Shown here one piece after another: positions 48,705-60,023 of a stretch of DNA of 64,000 nt. The DNA is taken from contig CM031562.1 in NCBI GenBank assembly GCA_018466975.1, positions 1,426,001 through 1,490,000 on the forward strand, given 5' to 3'. The notes beneath the pieces were generated by a model that worked only from the letters and a program-made list of their open reading frames with translations, was not told the origin of the DNA and did no database searches. The translations under genes were made by a program, and so were the position numbers. The DNA is from Sparassis latifolia (lineage: Eukaryota; Basidiomycota; Agaricomycetes; Polyporales; Sparassidaceae). Every line of letters starts with the position of its first letter. The first letter of the stretch is position 1.

Positions 48705-48856
48705 CACGTCTCGTGTGGATTTCGCTGTTGGAAGTTTTAATCGCGAGCCTGACAGGACACATCTCAGCATATTGAATATCGCGTCACTGAACTTAAGAGT
48801 ACATTGCTTCGAAGTCCGCTACTACGGCTTGGATCAGTCATCAAAGTCGCAAGACA

Positions 48857-49918
48857 TCAAAGGTACTTCGCAAAGAATTCAACGGTTGCTTTGAACGATC
48901 CCTCCTTCCCGGCCTTCACCTTCGGATCACTCTGCGGAGTACATGAGAATGTGTTTACATTCTCGGTGATTATGGGCAAGATTCGACGCACCAGATCGCC
49001 ACGGACAGCAAAGCCATGGACGCAGCCTTCCCAGTACGTTCTCTGGTAACCAGGAGCAAACTTCCCGCTGCCGAAGATTTCATCTGCGACAGCTTGACGG
49101 TCTGGACCAAATTGCGGATCGACCTCACAGCTATTGATCAGAAGGGGCGCCTTCGACTTTGCGTGATAGCTCTGTGACAAAGACCCAATGGTAGACGAGG
49201 TCAAGGAAAAGGTCCCGCACGCACCTCCAAATCTGCGGGGACGTCTAGGGCAGACGGATGACTAAGCACTGTTACACGACTGATGTTGGCACGCGCCAGG
49301 TAGAACGCGGCCTGAGCACCGAAACAGTATGACGTCGTTCCAATGCGCGTTACCCCGCTCTCCGTTAAAACCTTCACAACTTTCTCAACTATTGCTGAGG
49401 TCGCGATAGGAGGGTGCTTGGCCACCCAGGGTAGGAAATCGAAGCCGGGAGATTCGAACGCTGCCGCATCAATCGGGTCACCGTTGAACAAGTCAGGGAT
49501 GATCGTTTTGAATCCGTTGCGCGCAAAATCGTCCGCTAAGAGCTGAACATGTGGAGCTTCCTAGTAAGCACAAATTTTCACTTCTAAGATTTCACATACC
49601 CTGTTGTTTATCAGAGGGATTCCAAACGCATCGGTCAAGAAGAGGATGACCTTGTCCTTCGCATAATCAACGGAAGGCGTGGCGACGTAGCACTCGATGC
49701 CTCCAATCTGTTCGATCTTACCTGAGTCGCCACGCATCAGATCTCAGAGGCCATTATGGATCTGGAGGGATCTTTTTACCTTCGGGCTCGCCCTCATGAC
49801 GGACACCTATCGATGTCAGGTGCGATGGCACACAAAACGTTGATGCAAGTCAAGTTGCGTTTCTCGTTGAAGTCTCGAGGAGATACATACCGCGGAAACA
49901 ATCTGCGCACATGCTCAT
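48857..49918 (-). CDS. Dienelactone hydrolase family protein (copy 2)
   Basis: Second DLH-family alpha/beta hydrolase; substrate unknown. The start MSMCADCFRG at 49918 splices through small exons (VRHEGEPEG, then KIEQIGGIECYVATPSVDYA) to LLADDFARNGFKTIIPDLFN and a core with nucleophile Cys in TSYCFGAQ, Asp in CEVDPQFGPD and His in GCVHGFAVRG. It ends SDPKVKAGKEGSFKATVEFF followed by AKYL. Its exon boundaries (after ADLE, after RGDL, after the ECYVATP block) match copy 1 at 17388-18432, showing common descent. The proteins are clearly diverged, so the duplication is not recent. A TATATAT element lies about 114 bp upstream on the minus strand. Confidence 0.92.
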
Positions 49919-50111
49919 GATGGACCAGAGCGAATTGTTTCACAGCTGTCGAGCTAAGCCGAGGTATTCTGCAGTTCGACGAGGTGATTGCTCGAGGTGA
50001 ATGTGGCGATGGCACCACTCCCAGTGACTTCATATATAGAGTACACCAGTGACACCGGGCTCGCCCGGTAACCATATGATTTGCAGAGGTTTACGTGTGC
50101 TTGTTTACGAT

Positions 50112-50170
50112 GTTCAGAACGGCTGGCGAGTGACGCGTCCATTCGGGAGATGGATCCGGGACACAGGTCC
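50112..50170. repeat. Direct repeat copy 1 upstream of ARG1
   Basis: 59 bases starting GTTCAGAACGGCTGGC and ending GGATCCGGGACACAGGTCC. Differs from copy 2 at about five positions plus a one-base gap. Confidence 0.75.
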
Positions 50171-50219
50171 ATCAGCTCCTGGGAAGTAACTCGATCGCTG
50201 ACAATGGACCTGATAATCT

Positions 50220-50279
50220 GTTCAGAATGACTGGCCGAGTGACGAGTCCATTCGGCGAATGGATCCGGGACACAGGTCC
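50220..50279. repeat. Direct repeat copy 2 upstream of ARG1
   Basis: 60 bases starting GTTCAGAATGACTGGC and ending GGATCCGGGACACAGGTCC, separated from copy 1 by 49 bases. The spacer itself contains GGTCC...GGACC inverted ends. Confidence 0.75.
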
Positions 50280-50617
50280 TAATTATAACTTCTCGAGCCT
50301 CGGAGTGTTTATTCACACTGATCAAGCCCATCCGGTATGCATTGACAAGACAGAATGTTAAGAGACAGAATACACGGCAGGTCCTCCTTTGTGGGTAAGT
50401 ATGTGCAGCAGGTACGTAGTATCTCTGATCAAGCAACTTGGTCGACGATTCGACAAGCACTGTCACCTTGCAGCAGACAAATTTGAAAAGTCGATTTCGA
50501 CGCCTGATGATCATGGTCACGTGAAGTGAAATTTCGAGTCACCACTCCGAAGTCTGCTCTTGTGTCACTGTGCATCCTTCCTTCACCATATATTCCAGTC
50601 AGCTCTTGCGATTCGCC

Positions 50618-52309
50618 ATGTCTGAGAAAAAGGGCCGCGTTCTGCTTGCTTACTCAGGGGGTCTCGGTAAGCCCCACAGAGTAGATCAGAAACTACGTTT
50701 TGATATGGCCTATCAGATACATCCTGTATCCTTGCCTGGTTGATCGAACAGGGATATGAGGTCTACGCGTTCATGGCCGATGTTGGTCAAGAGGAGGTCA
50801 GCGACCTCACCCATAGGCTGTCTGTCATATCATGCCGATGCCCTGCTAGGATTTCGAGGCTGCACGGAAGAAAGCGCTTACTGTGGGCGCCAAGAAGTTT
50901 TTCCTCGAAGTACGTTCATCATCGTAAAGATCCGTGCAAATACGTGACTGCGAGTATAGGATCTTAAGCGTGAATTTGTGACCGAACTTATCTACCCCGC
51001 CGTTCAAGCTAACTGTATCTACGAGGTTCGCCGTTCTGCTACGTTTGCTGTATTATTGAGATCCAGGACGCGTCTCGCAGAATGTATACCTATTGGGTAC
51101 ATCCCTCGCTCGCCCTGTGATTGCTCGAGGCATGATGGCCATCGCAGACAAGGAGGGTTGCGAGTAAGATTCCACTACTCACAAATTGGTTGCGTTCTAA
51201 CTTCTCGACAGTTTTGTATCGCACGGATGCACAGGGAAGGGCAACGACCAAGTGCGCTTTGAGCTGGCTTTCTACGGCCTGAAGCCCGATATCAAGGTCG
51301 TTGCTCCATGGCGTATCCCCGGTAGGTTTGACCATTTGATGATGAACTCCATGGTTAACGCGCTCATTTAGAGTTCTACAATCGATTCCCTGGACGACAA
51401 GCTCTTCTAGCCTATGCTGCCGAAAAGAATATCCCTGTTCAGCAGACCGCCTCGAAGCCCTGGTCGACAGACGAGAATCTCTTTCACATCTCGTACGAGG
51501 CGGGCATCTTGGAGGATCCCGACACCACACCTCCTGTGGACATGTGGAAGCTGACCACAGCCCCGGAGAACGCACCTGTTATTCCGGAGCGCATCTCGAT
51601 CCAATTTGAGCGCGGTCTCCCTGTGAAGGTGACGGTGCCTGGGGAGGGCAAAACGTATACGGATGCCGTGGACGTGTTCAACGCACTGAACGCGCTAGCC
51701 CGTAAGCATGGCATCGGTCGTATTGACATCGTCGAGAACCGCTTCATTGGCGTTAAGTCGCGGGGCTGCTACGAATCACCCGCAGCGACAATCCTCCGCA
51801 TCGCGCATATGGACATCGAGGGCCTCACGCTCGACCGCAATGTCCGTGCGCTCCGGGACCAGTTTGTCACAATCGAGCTCAGCAAGATATTGTATAACGG
51901 CCACTGGTTCACGCCTGAGAGGGAATTCGTGATCAGCGCGATCCCCAGCAGCCAGCGCACCGTTAACGGTGTGGTGAGGCTCAAGCTTTACAAAGGCAAT
52001 GTCGTGGTGGAGGGTCGGTCATCAGACGAGGTTCGTGTGGGTACATTACTTTGTCAACTTTCTTCCCACATGTCACTGCAGGGCTTGTACGATGAGAAGC
52101 AGTCGTCCATGGACGAGCTCGGCGGTTTCGAGCCCACTGATACGACCGGTTTCATCCAGATCGAGTCCATTCGCATCAAAAAGTGAGCTTCGTATTGTAC
52201 ATTGATACCGGACTTTTATCTTAAAAAGCTTCTCAGGTGGGCGCAAGCCAACATCCGTAAAGGCCAGGCTGGCGTTACGCCCAAAGACGTCTACGGCAGT
52301 CGCGTGTAA
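50618..52309 (+). CDS. ARG1: Argininosuccinate synthase
   Basis: Cytosolic ATP-dependent ligase joining citrulline and aspartate to argininosuccinate in arginine biosynthesis. About nine exons join canonically. The start [20 protein letters not shown] carries the ATP pyrophosphatase P-loop (SGGLDTS, split by an intron after GGL). Other family blocks: [150 protein letters not shown] and [19 protein letters not shown]. The C-terminus [20 protein letters not shown] ends at 52309. Length about 415 residues, as expected. Two 60-bp direct repeats lie 340-500 bp upstream. Confidence 0.96.
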
Positions 52310-52450
52310 ACGGTCACATTTAAAAGGCTGGCATTGGCAATGCGTGCTCTGTGTTTTGGTAGGAAATGATGTGTTGTAAAAATGAACCGCCTGCAGAATC
52401 TAATCTTGTGTAGACGAAAATACAACTGATCTTCTTTCGCATCTATACGG

Positions 52451-54629
52451 TCATCGAAGCACCTGTATCCGACCGTTCCTCGTACCAAGGACAATTCTGC
52501 CAGTCGCTTCTGCAAAGGCGCAGTGAGTAATATCGTCTGTATTACGACAATCGGTTAGAAGGTCGGTGTTCTCTTACATTCGAAAAATTCCACACACCTC
52601 GCAGATCATAAGAATTAATCTCATACACAGTCCGTCCATCAATACCCGGCTCAACGCCGTTTTCCCACCAATTCGGGTCGCTGTCTCTCTCGTCTGTACC
52701 TCCTGCTGCACCAATCTGGCCCGCCTGCTGCGTGCCATTTGTGGCGTGCTCATTGAGACCATCCTCCTCGAGAGCGTCTCGGGCAGTGGCAAATCCCACG
52801 ATGCCCCTCCTGACGCTACCCCGCCGCCGCTCTACCCACACGCCTCGTCGCCCCGTCTGTCCAAGGACACACGATGTGACGAATCCGCGGGAACCCGGCG
52901 TGAGGCCGCTCCGGGGAACACGCATGGAACCACTGTGGCTACTGGCTGACGCGCCCGCGGGAACAGCCATGTGATGGGCAGCGACGAGGTAGACAGCCAT
53001 GTGCGGCGGTGCTGGAGCCTCTTTACTAATGCACGATGGCGGAGGAGACATGGGTGGACAGGGGAGATCCACGGACACGCGGTAATGGAAGAGGCCGCGT
53101 ATGATGTCGAATGCGAGGAATGAGATAGACATGCGTGTAGTAGACCATTCAGTAGGAGATGGGTCTGGCTGCGACAACGTGTGCGGCGCGGAAAACGATC
53201 CACCTCGGAATGTAGTACGTGGCAGGGTGTACGTCACGACATGTGCCCGTATGCGCGCCTCCTGTTGAATGGTGTCCCTCTGGGTGGTCTTCGAACGCGA
53301 AGGTAAAGCAGGGAGCGTGCACAGCTCGATACAGTGCACTTTGATGCACAATATATGGCGGGCAGAAAGGAACTTTGCTCCTATGATGCCGTTCCACTGT
53401 TTGTCTTCCTATCAGGATATTACGGGTCAGAATATACCTGCAAGTGCACTAACCAACTCTTCTTCATCTGGGTTTGAAGTATCCACTTCCCAGCGCTCAC
53501 TTGTTCCCCAGTTCAGTAGAATGAACGAGTTGGAGTGAGATATGATGGCAAGGTTACCAGGTGGATAGAGCGCGCGAACCAGAAGCATGGGTGTTGGCAT
53601 GGGTAAAACGACTATGATCTCAATCCCGGCTTCCACAGCGGTCCCGTTGACGGACGGGATGGGCAACTGGATACGGAGAAACAAACAACCCTCGTTACTG
53701 GCATATGAATGAGTCATTCCAAGTTTCGTTACCTGCCAAGGACAACTAGGTCAGGCAAACACTCACGAAGTGACAGCAAGAATTAATGAATCATTGTCAT
53801 CGTTCAGACACGTCGAAGAGGATGAGTATGGACCTGCGCCCTTCAATTGCGCGCTCATGCAACAGACAGTTTGAATATGTCCGTTTGCATCAGTTTCCGA
53901 CGACCCAGGCAAGATCCCTTCTGGGTGCAGGTCCCATAGTTCTACCAGTCGCTCTTGATACACGCAAAGCAACCATCTCTCCAGAAATACCTCCATCCCC
54001 AGGATTGTCTTGGCACCACCACCATCCGCACCATGGAATCCACGTTCGATGCTAAATTTCGGTAGAAGGTTGGGAGAAAGCGGAGGTGGACGTGGAAGGA
54101 GCCAAGTACGGTCTATGCGGTGTGCGGAGACGACTAGACGTTCGACCTCTTGAAGAGACAACGCAACGATGGCCTCATCGGTACAAGATGGAGGCAATGG
54201 AAGAAATCGCTTTTGAAAACGCAAAAAGGACAAGAAAAGAGCTTTGTCGTGGGTGAGTTGGTATGTTGCAGAGCATGTCTGATTATTGAAAATTGCCAGC
54301 ACATATTAGCGAGATGGAGCAGCGGTAGTTACAGCGGTGCATGTAGAATTGGAGAACCAGACACTAGAGCCGCTTATGCAAAATATAATAAACAGACGAC
54401 GCTAGAGTCTCTTGGTCAGGAAGTCTACGTGCATCGGTGCACAGTCGGTGATGAGAAAGATACTGACCATACGCAATGCCAAAATGTCAGCGATATCATC
54501 CAGAAAAGATGCGATGTGGAGAAATATCTCGCCCGGGATATCTTCAAGTAAATTGGTAGCTTCTGAAGTATGAAGCGTGGATACATCGTTAGCCTCGTCC
54601 TCGCCATGATGAATGCCGTGGTCGAGCAT
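52451..54629 (-). CDS. F-box protein
   Basis: Likely substrate receptor of an SCF ubiquitin ligase. The start at 54629 is followed by the F-box: LLEDIPGEIFLHIASFLDDI, ADILALRM, with the last helix continuing across a 190-nt intron to TCSATYQLTHDKALFLSFL. The rest (about 600 residues) has repeated short beta-type segments such as WLLCVYQERLVELWDLHPEG, GMTHSYASNEGCLFLRIQLP and SFILLNWGTSERWEV, and ends HCAFAEATGRIVLGTRNGRI, then QVLR at 52451. That pattern suggests a propeller-like C-terminal half, typical of basidiomycete F-box proteins with WD-like repeats, but individual repeats are too diverged to count. Target unknown. Divergent from the RTC4-domain gene by 412 bp. Confidence 0.82.
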
Positions 54630-55041
54630 GAAAGTTGGCGATCAAGAAGAGCAGCACATTGAGCACGTTGCAGATAAGATTAGATGGAGAAAGATCTAAG
54701 CGCTGGATTGACATGTTCCAGTTCCAATCACGACAACGTGACGACGCGCTTGGCTTCTTCTCAGAACACCGTTCCGTGGGGGGTCGTCCACAAAGTCCAC
54801 ACGATCTCAGAGAAGCATTTTCTCAACTCCCCGCCTTTTCACAATCGACACAACGCGTTCTTTATAACAAAACCACCTTGAACGTTCATCCGGCACACTG
54901 GCGGTCGGTTTGGCGGAGACCCTGGCTGTGGTAAGTGTCCATACTATGACGATCTTTGCCTCATTGTATGACGCGTTCGCTTAACTGGCATTGTTTGCTG
55001 GAACAGCATGATATCTATGTTTTGTATTACGACCAGTAATC
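54630..55041. other. Divergent spacer between F-box and RTC4-domain genes
   Basis: 412 bp between start codons. No TATA box or repeat recognised. Confidence 0.35.
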
Positions 55042-58000
55042 ATGGAGAACATGCTTGGGAAAATGCGAGACGAAGGTACAACCCTGCTTTCAGACACCTC
55101 TGAAGATGTCCGCCAAAAAGAGCGTCCGCTACCCAGTTCTCCATCCAGAGGGAAAGGTTTCCAGAACTTCGGAAATAGCTTCGACGTGGGTAGCAAGCGC
55201 AGCTCTCAGACTCGGCGTGGTGCATCGGCCAAACCGCGTCAGGAGGAAGACGTCGTGGAGATCTTGGACGAAGAGTCTGGTGCAGACGAATTGCTCTTAC
55301 GTCCGGTCAAGCAGAAGGCTGCCAAGGGGAAGGACATTGACGAAGAAGGTGTTGTCGTTAAAGGAGAGTTCCACCGCTATCACCCCGATTACCCCAAGAA
55401 GAAGCTTCCCGACTTCAAGAAGAAGAAGAAGACGGATGAGGGCGGATCGGGCGCTGGAACGTCTAAACCTGTTGCTCCCTCTGGAGTAATAGCGTCACAG
55501 GCTAGTACTGAGAAAGTGCGAGCGCCTTCACGTCCACCAACACCTCCCTTACCTCGTCCTCCTCCACGGAAGGACAAGTCATCGCGCCTTACCCCTAAAC
55601 CTCTTCAGGAACTAGCCGACGGGACTCTCGATTCCCCAACAACCAGCTCCTCCTCGAGTCTACAGGCAAAGGAGCCCCGGCGAAATCCGGCACCGCTCCG
55701 GGACATAACGTCCAACAAGCGTCGTTCTGACTCTCCCGTTCTCGTGCACTCCAGTGAAGACAAGGATGAGACTGACACGCCGCGGCCATCTCGTCCGAGA
55801 CCTAGGCCTGCGTACAAAGTCAAGGAGGGCCAGGCTAAAGAGACGAAAGCCCAGGAGCCGCAAGTCTTCCCCCTAACGTCTCCTCTGTCTTCCGATAAGG
55901 GGAAAGGAAGGGATTTCGGTGATCGAGACGCGACCGCTAGTGTCAAGAAATTTCCCCTTCCTCCTCCACTCACAGATGAGAATGAATCTCAAACTAAGTC
56001 AAAATCGAAGGCCAAAGGAATGGGAAAGGAGCAGACAAATCCTATCACAGCGCTATCACCACTGTCGACCCCGGTTGCGCATAGCCGAATCACAAAATCA
56101 AGGTCACAGCAAGTCATGCAAGATTTCCCTGCTATGTCACCTCTCTCATCTCCTGCGACGAAACAAGAGTCTCAACCTAGACGCACTAGGGTTGCCACCT
56201 CTTCTTGGTCAAGCATGAAGTCCAAACGCAATTGCAGAACCATCCTTACTTCTACTGACGATTCTGACTCTAACCCCGACGATAACTCTGAAGAAGACGG
56301 TTTATCGCACAAGTGTGCTCCCTTTCCCATGCAGACGCAGTTACTGGAGAGTATCGGCCGTTCCCCTACCGCCAACCATGCGTACGTGGACGGTAGTGAC
56401 GAAGCAGACGAAGAGGAGGCCCGGCGTCACAGGAAGAAGATGCGAGAGAATCCTGATCTCATGTATGTTCTTGTGCCTCCCTGTCGCATGTTGTCGACGA
56501 TTTTACTTCGCACATAGATTGGCAGAGCTTATGCGATCCGACGACATGTCTGACGATGATGATTCTTGTATGTACATCCTGTGCTTCTGCTCCATTGTAC
56601 GACTCATCTCGGCCGTCTCTAGTCTTCCTGGATCCAAACGTGGACCCTGCCTCCTTATGCCCATGGTGCGACGAGAAGCTCCCTCCGGTACCTACACCCC
56701 ATCTTTCGGCAATGATAACCACTGCCCGCCATGCATCCTCACCTGACGCACGCCCAACGAATCCGCTCGGCCTGCGTGCCCCCCTCGGTGCATTCGTCGC
56801 GGTGTGCCAGCGCCACCGCTTCGAAAGCCACCACGTTCCGCTCGCGCAGCAAAAGGGCTGGCCGATGGAGATTACCTGGGAGCTCATTAACGCGCGGGTG
56901 GAGGCGCAGAGAGCGCGTCTCCAGAAGATCGTCCAGGACGTCGACGAACGGTTCTTGCCTGGCGCGCCGAGGGTCGACGGCGACGAAGACGAGAACGGCG
57001 ACGAGGAGTTGCCTAGTAGGTCGAGGATGAACAGTGTCTTCTGGAAGGATGTCGTGAAGAGCGTCAGGATGAAGGGTTCACGGCAGACTGCCGGCGTACG
57101 CGGCCAATTCGCAAGCTTCAGCAAGACTCAGCCCGGCTAGTAAGTATCTTCTGTTCGCTGCCTGTGCGCGCGCACGCTGAAGTGCCCTCCATCCAGCTAC
57201 GGGGAACTGGGATACTTTATCATCCACCAGACGATATATAACTTGTTCCCGCCCACGTCGTTCGACCCCGACTCGGCGCTCCCACTCACGCCAACGGACT
57301 TCATCCAGCTCATCCTGGTTCCCGAGGCTGCGGTGGAGCTCATCATGGAGGACATGAACCAGAGCCGGACTGACGCCATCGAGACGCTGCGCGAGAGTGC
57401 AGAATATGGTGTAGCCATGTTCCCCGATGACCATTCCGACGGTGCTGCCGCAGTGGAGGCTGGCGACCAGCTGGTTATGGAGAGAGCAATGGCAAGAAGG
57501 AAGGAACTAGAGGAGGAGGAACGACTGGAAGACGAGTTGTGGAAGGCTCGAGAAGGGAGTGAGAACAACAAGAAAGGAAAGACCCGAGGGAGGGCGAAGG
57601 GGAAGGCGAGGGCGAAGGAGAGCGAAGCTGGTGAGCAGGATCTGGCCGGTTATGATGACGATGGGAATGCGAAGAAAGGGTGCCGGAAGAGGTCGAGGAT
57701 GACCCGTGGGCAGTCCTCCGGCGATAGGTCAGAGAAGGACTTGGACGTGATCATGCTAACTGACAGTGCCGACTCGTGCTCGGAGAAACAAGTCAAGGCT
57801 ACCTCCAAGAGGGGCCGTTCCAATGGCTCAAAATTCAAGTGCAGAACGGACCGTAGAATGGGATCGTCAGATGCGGATATGAATGTTGATACTGACGGTC
57901 CAGTCGATAGCTCTAATCCTCAAGCGAGGCCAAGACCGAGACCAAGACCGAGGGCGCGCGAACCGGATACACATCTAGACAAAGGAGAGGAGAGTGAGAA

Positions 58001-58355
58001 TATACATTCAAGCCAGGAAATATTGCGGCCTGTTACTCGAGGCCATAGAGGCAAGACTCATATACCACCTGCAAAAGACGAGGTCATCGACATAGACGCG
58101 ACACCAAAACCAAAGAAGCGGAGTCGCAGCCCCTCAGAACCGCGTACCACTAGGGACGAGGACAAAGCGAAACATTCCCTTTTCCCCTTGCAGGCAGCCA
58201 GAGACAGGCTAAAAGGGACTAAACGGTCAGAGTCATTAGCCTGCATTGCTTTGATTGGCCTGGTGACACCTTCGCATGTACAGACCAAACAGAAGAGACG
58301 AAGCAGACTTAGAGATGTGGTCACGTCAAATGACGGATCCTGCTACGAGCACTGA
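55042..58355 (+). CDS. RTC4-domain protein (restriction of telomere capping 4 homolog), C-terminus uncertain
   Basis: Yeast Rtc4 was named from a telomere-capping suppressor screen; its biochemical role is unknown. Over 1,000 residues. The first 450 are basic and Ser/Pro-rich with EEDVVEILDEESGADEL and PDFKKKKK, probably disordered. Two short introns (56475-56518 and 56571-56619) precede the RTC4 domain: DPASLCPWCDEKLPPVPTPH, NPLGLRAPLGAFVAVCQRHR, FESHHVPLAQQKGWPMEI, VFWKDVVKSVRMKGSRQTAG, VRGQFASFSKTQPG, an intron, then YYGELGYFIIHQTIYNLFPP, LTPTDFIQLILVPEAAVELI and LRESAEYGVAMFPDD. The CPWC and CQRH residues could bind metal. The tail has coiled-coil Glu/Arg stretches. The frame stops at 58355; the next frame (ending 58494, SDTSVASKYSHH) looks equally protein-like, so an intron or indel near 58280-58340 is possible. 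Confidence 0.82.
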
Positions 58356-58611
58356 TGAGTCTGCGTATTCTGATACATCGGTGGCTTCCAAGTATTCACA
58401 CCATCCCACTCGCCACAGTCCAAAGCCTGCAGAGGACAATTACCACTGGCTGCTGAGCGACCCCTCCACTCCATCGACGTCACAATCTCGTTAGGAGCAA
58501 GCATCTTGGTGTTGCGAATGTTCGGACTCTCATCTGCTTGTCGTCATGCACCGTCTAGATGCCATATTGCACAACTATCACTTTTGACCACTGATCCAAG
58601 TTTATTGCACT

Positions 58612-59676
58612 TTATAATACAAGAGCATGTGCTTTCTGCTCAAGCCCCGTCGTCATACCCTCTGTTGTGTCTACTGCAATTCTCTCTTTCTGGATTTTCT
58701 CTAGCGTTTCTGGTGTCCCCTCCCATCCAGGTATAGACTTGTGGTCAGGGGTTTCTACGCGCGAGAAGTATTGAGGGCGCAAATACCCGGCGGCATCTCC
58801 CTCGGTGAGGACAACTGCGTTATCAGAAAGATAGAATTTGACACCATCATCAAGTGCCTTCTGGACATCAATGTAAATGAGAATCTGAGACGACTTGCGC
58901 ATGCCTGGGGAAATAACATTCAGCTCATGACATCGGTGTAGGTTTCAAGTGAAAACCCACCACTGATGACACCATCTCCCGGAACGCCTTGCGCCAGATG
59001 GATATGATTTCGTGACATCTTGCTGAGACCTTGCTCACCTGCGGCGAGATAAGGGTGAGACGAATGGGGCATCGTTAAGGTAGATAACGAGACATACTAA
59101 TACTCTCCCATGCACGCCGAGTAGTGCCGTGAACAGCTATCCCCGTGGGTATATCGGCGAGCGAATTAACGGACTTCAGGTCCAACTTTACCGACTGAAG
59201 CACCTTGAGCTCAGTAATAAGCACGAACTGAGAAGAATGCGCACCTTCATTGAGTGCCCTTGGTTCGCTCGAATCCACCATCTTTCTGTCTCTGTGCTTA
59301 CGTCGATCTCAGAGACAAGGTTGTAACGCTTCTTTGCGTCTTTCTCCACCATGGTCTGAAGCATTGCAAAATCCAGAGACTTCATCTTTGGGAGTCGCAA
59401 CTACTTCGGGATGCATTCATACAAGACACGATACAACAGACAGAAGCTATGACCTACGAGATGCTCTACCTGGACGTAGCCGTCTGGGCGCATCGCCAGT
59501 CCTTCTGACTGCGAGCCGTGGCGCAATATCCACGAAAGTGTTTTTGATATTCGTGTCTCCTCAGAATCATTTGGTCGTCCTCTAAGCTTGCCTCCTGGCT
59601 TCCCGCGATAAGACTGCGCGTCGCGTTCCTTTCGATCCTTCCGGTTCTGTTCCTTCGTCTCCTTTTCTAGATCCAT
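58612..59676 (-). CDS. TPT1: tRNA 2'-phosphotransferase (Tpt1/KptA)
   Basis: Removes the splice-junction 2'-phosphate of tRNA by transfer to NAD, the last step of tRNA splicing. From the start MDLEKETKEQNRKDRKER at 59676 the exons read SKTLSWILRHGSQSEGLAM, RPDGYVQVEHL, LRLPKMKSLDFAMLQTMVEK, DAKKRYNLVSE, WWIRANQGHSMK, GIAVHGTTRRAWESI, GLSKMSRNHIHLAQGVPGDG, VISGMRKSSQILIYIDVQKA, LDDGVKFYLSDNAVVLTEGD and GYLRPQYFSRVE, ending at 58612. The key residues of the family are present: Arg and His of LRHG, RANQGHS, HGT and the second Arg of SGMR. An in-frame ATG at 59787 would add a 37-residue basic leader; I prefer 59676 because the leader lacks conservation cues. About 260 residues. Confidence 0.92.
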
Positions 59677-60023
59677 AGCGCCAAGTTTGAGTTGCGGACC
59701 AGCGCCGATATATCTGTGTCTGACCAGATTTTGTGACAATATGAACTTTTGTTTGCAGATAGGTAGCCTGTTAAGCAGAGAGAACATGCCGCACACCCAC
59801 CCAGACGACGCGCTGGTTGTGAGTGTGACACACGTGATTCATATGAGACAAGTGTGACAACATCAGACTTAGACCTTGACTACACTCTCATCTCGCTGTC
59901 CTTGTATATCTTCTTGAGGCGAACAGACCTAGCTTTGTGATGTGCGTTTCCTGCAATTGGAGTGGCATGTGCATCTTCTCATCATCTGTGCAGCGCAATT
60001 CATAATTATTGTCTGGCCGCATC
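59677..60023. promoter_or_regulatory. Divergent promoter between TPT1 and the RING-finger gene
   Basis: 347 bp between start codons; T-rich near 59885-60000. No clear TATA box. Confidence 0.35.

Larger units (their letters stand above)
49919..50617. other. Divergent intergenic region with a 60-bp direct repeat
   Basis: 699 bp between DLH copy 2 and ARG1. Contains a TATA element for DLH copy 2 (50032-50038, minus orientation) and two direct repeats at 50112-50170 and 50220-50279. Confidence 0.5.
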
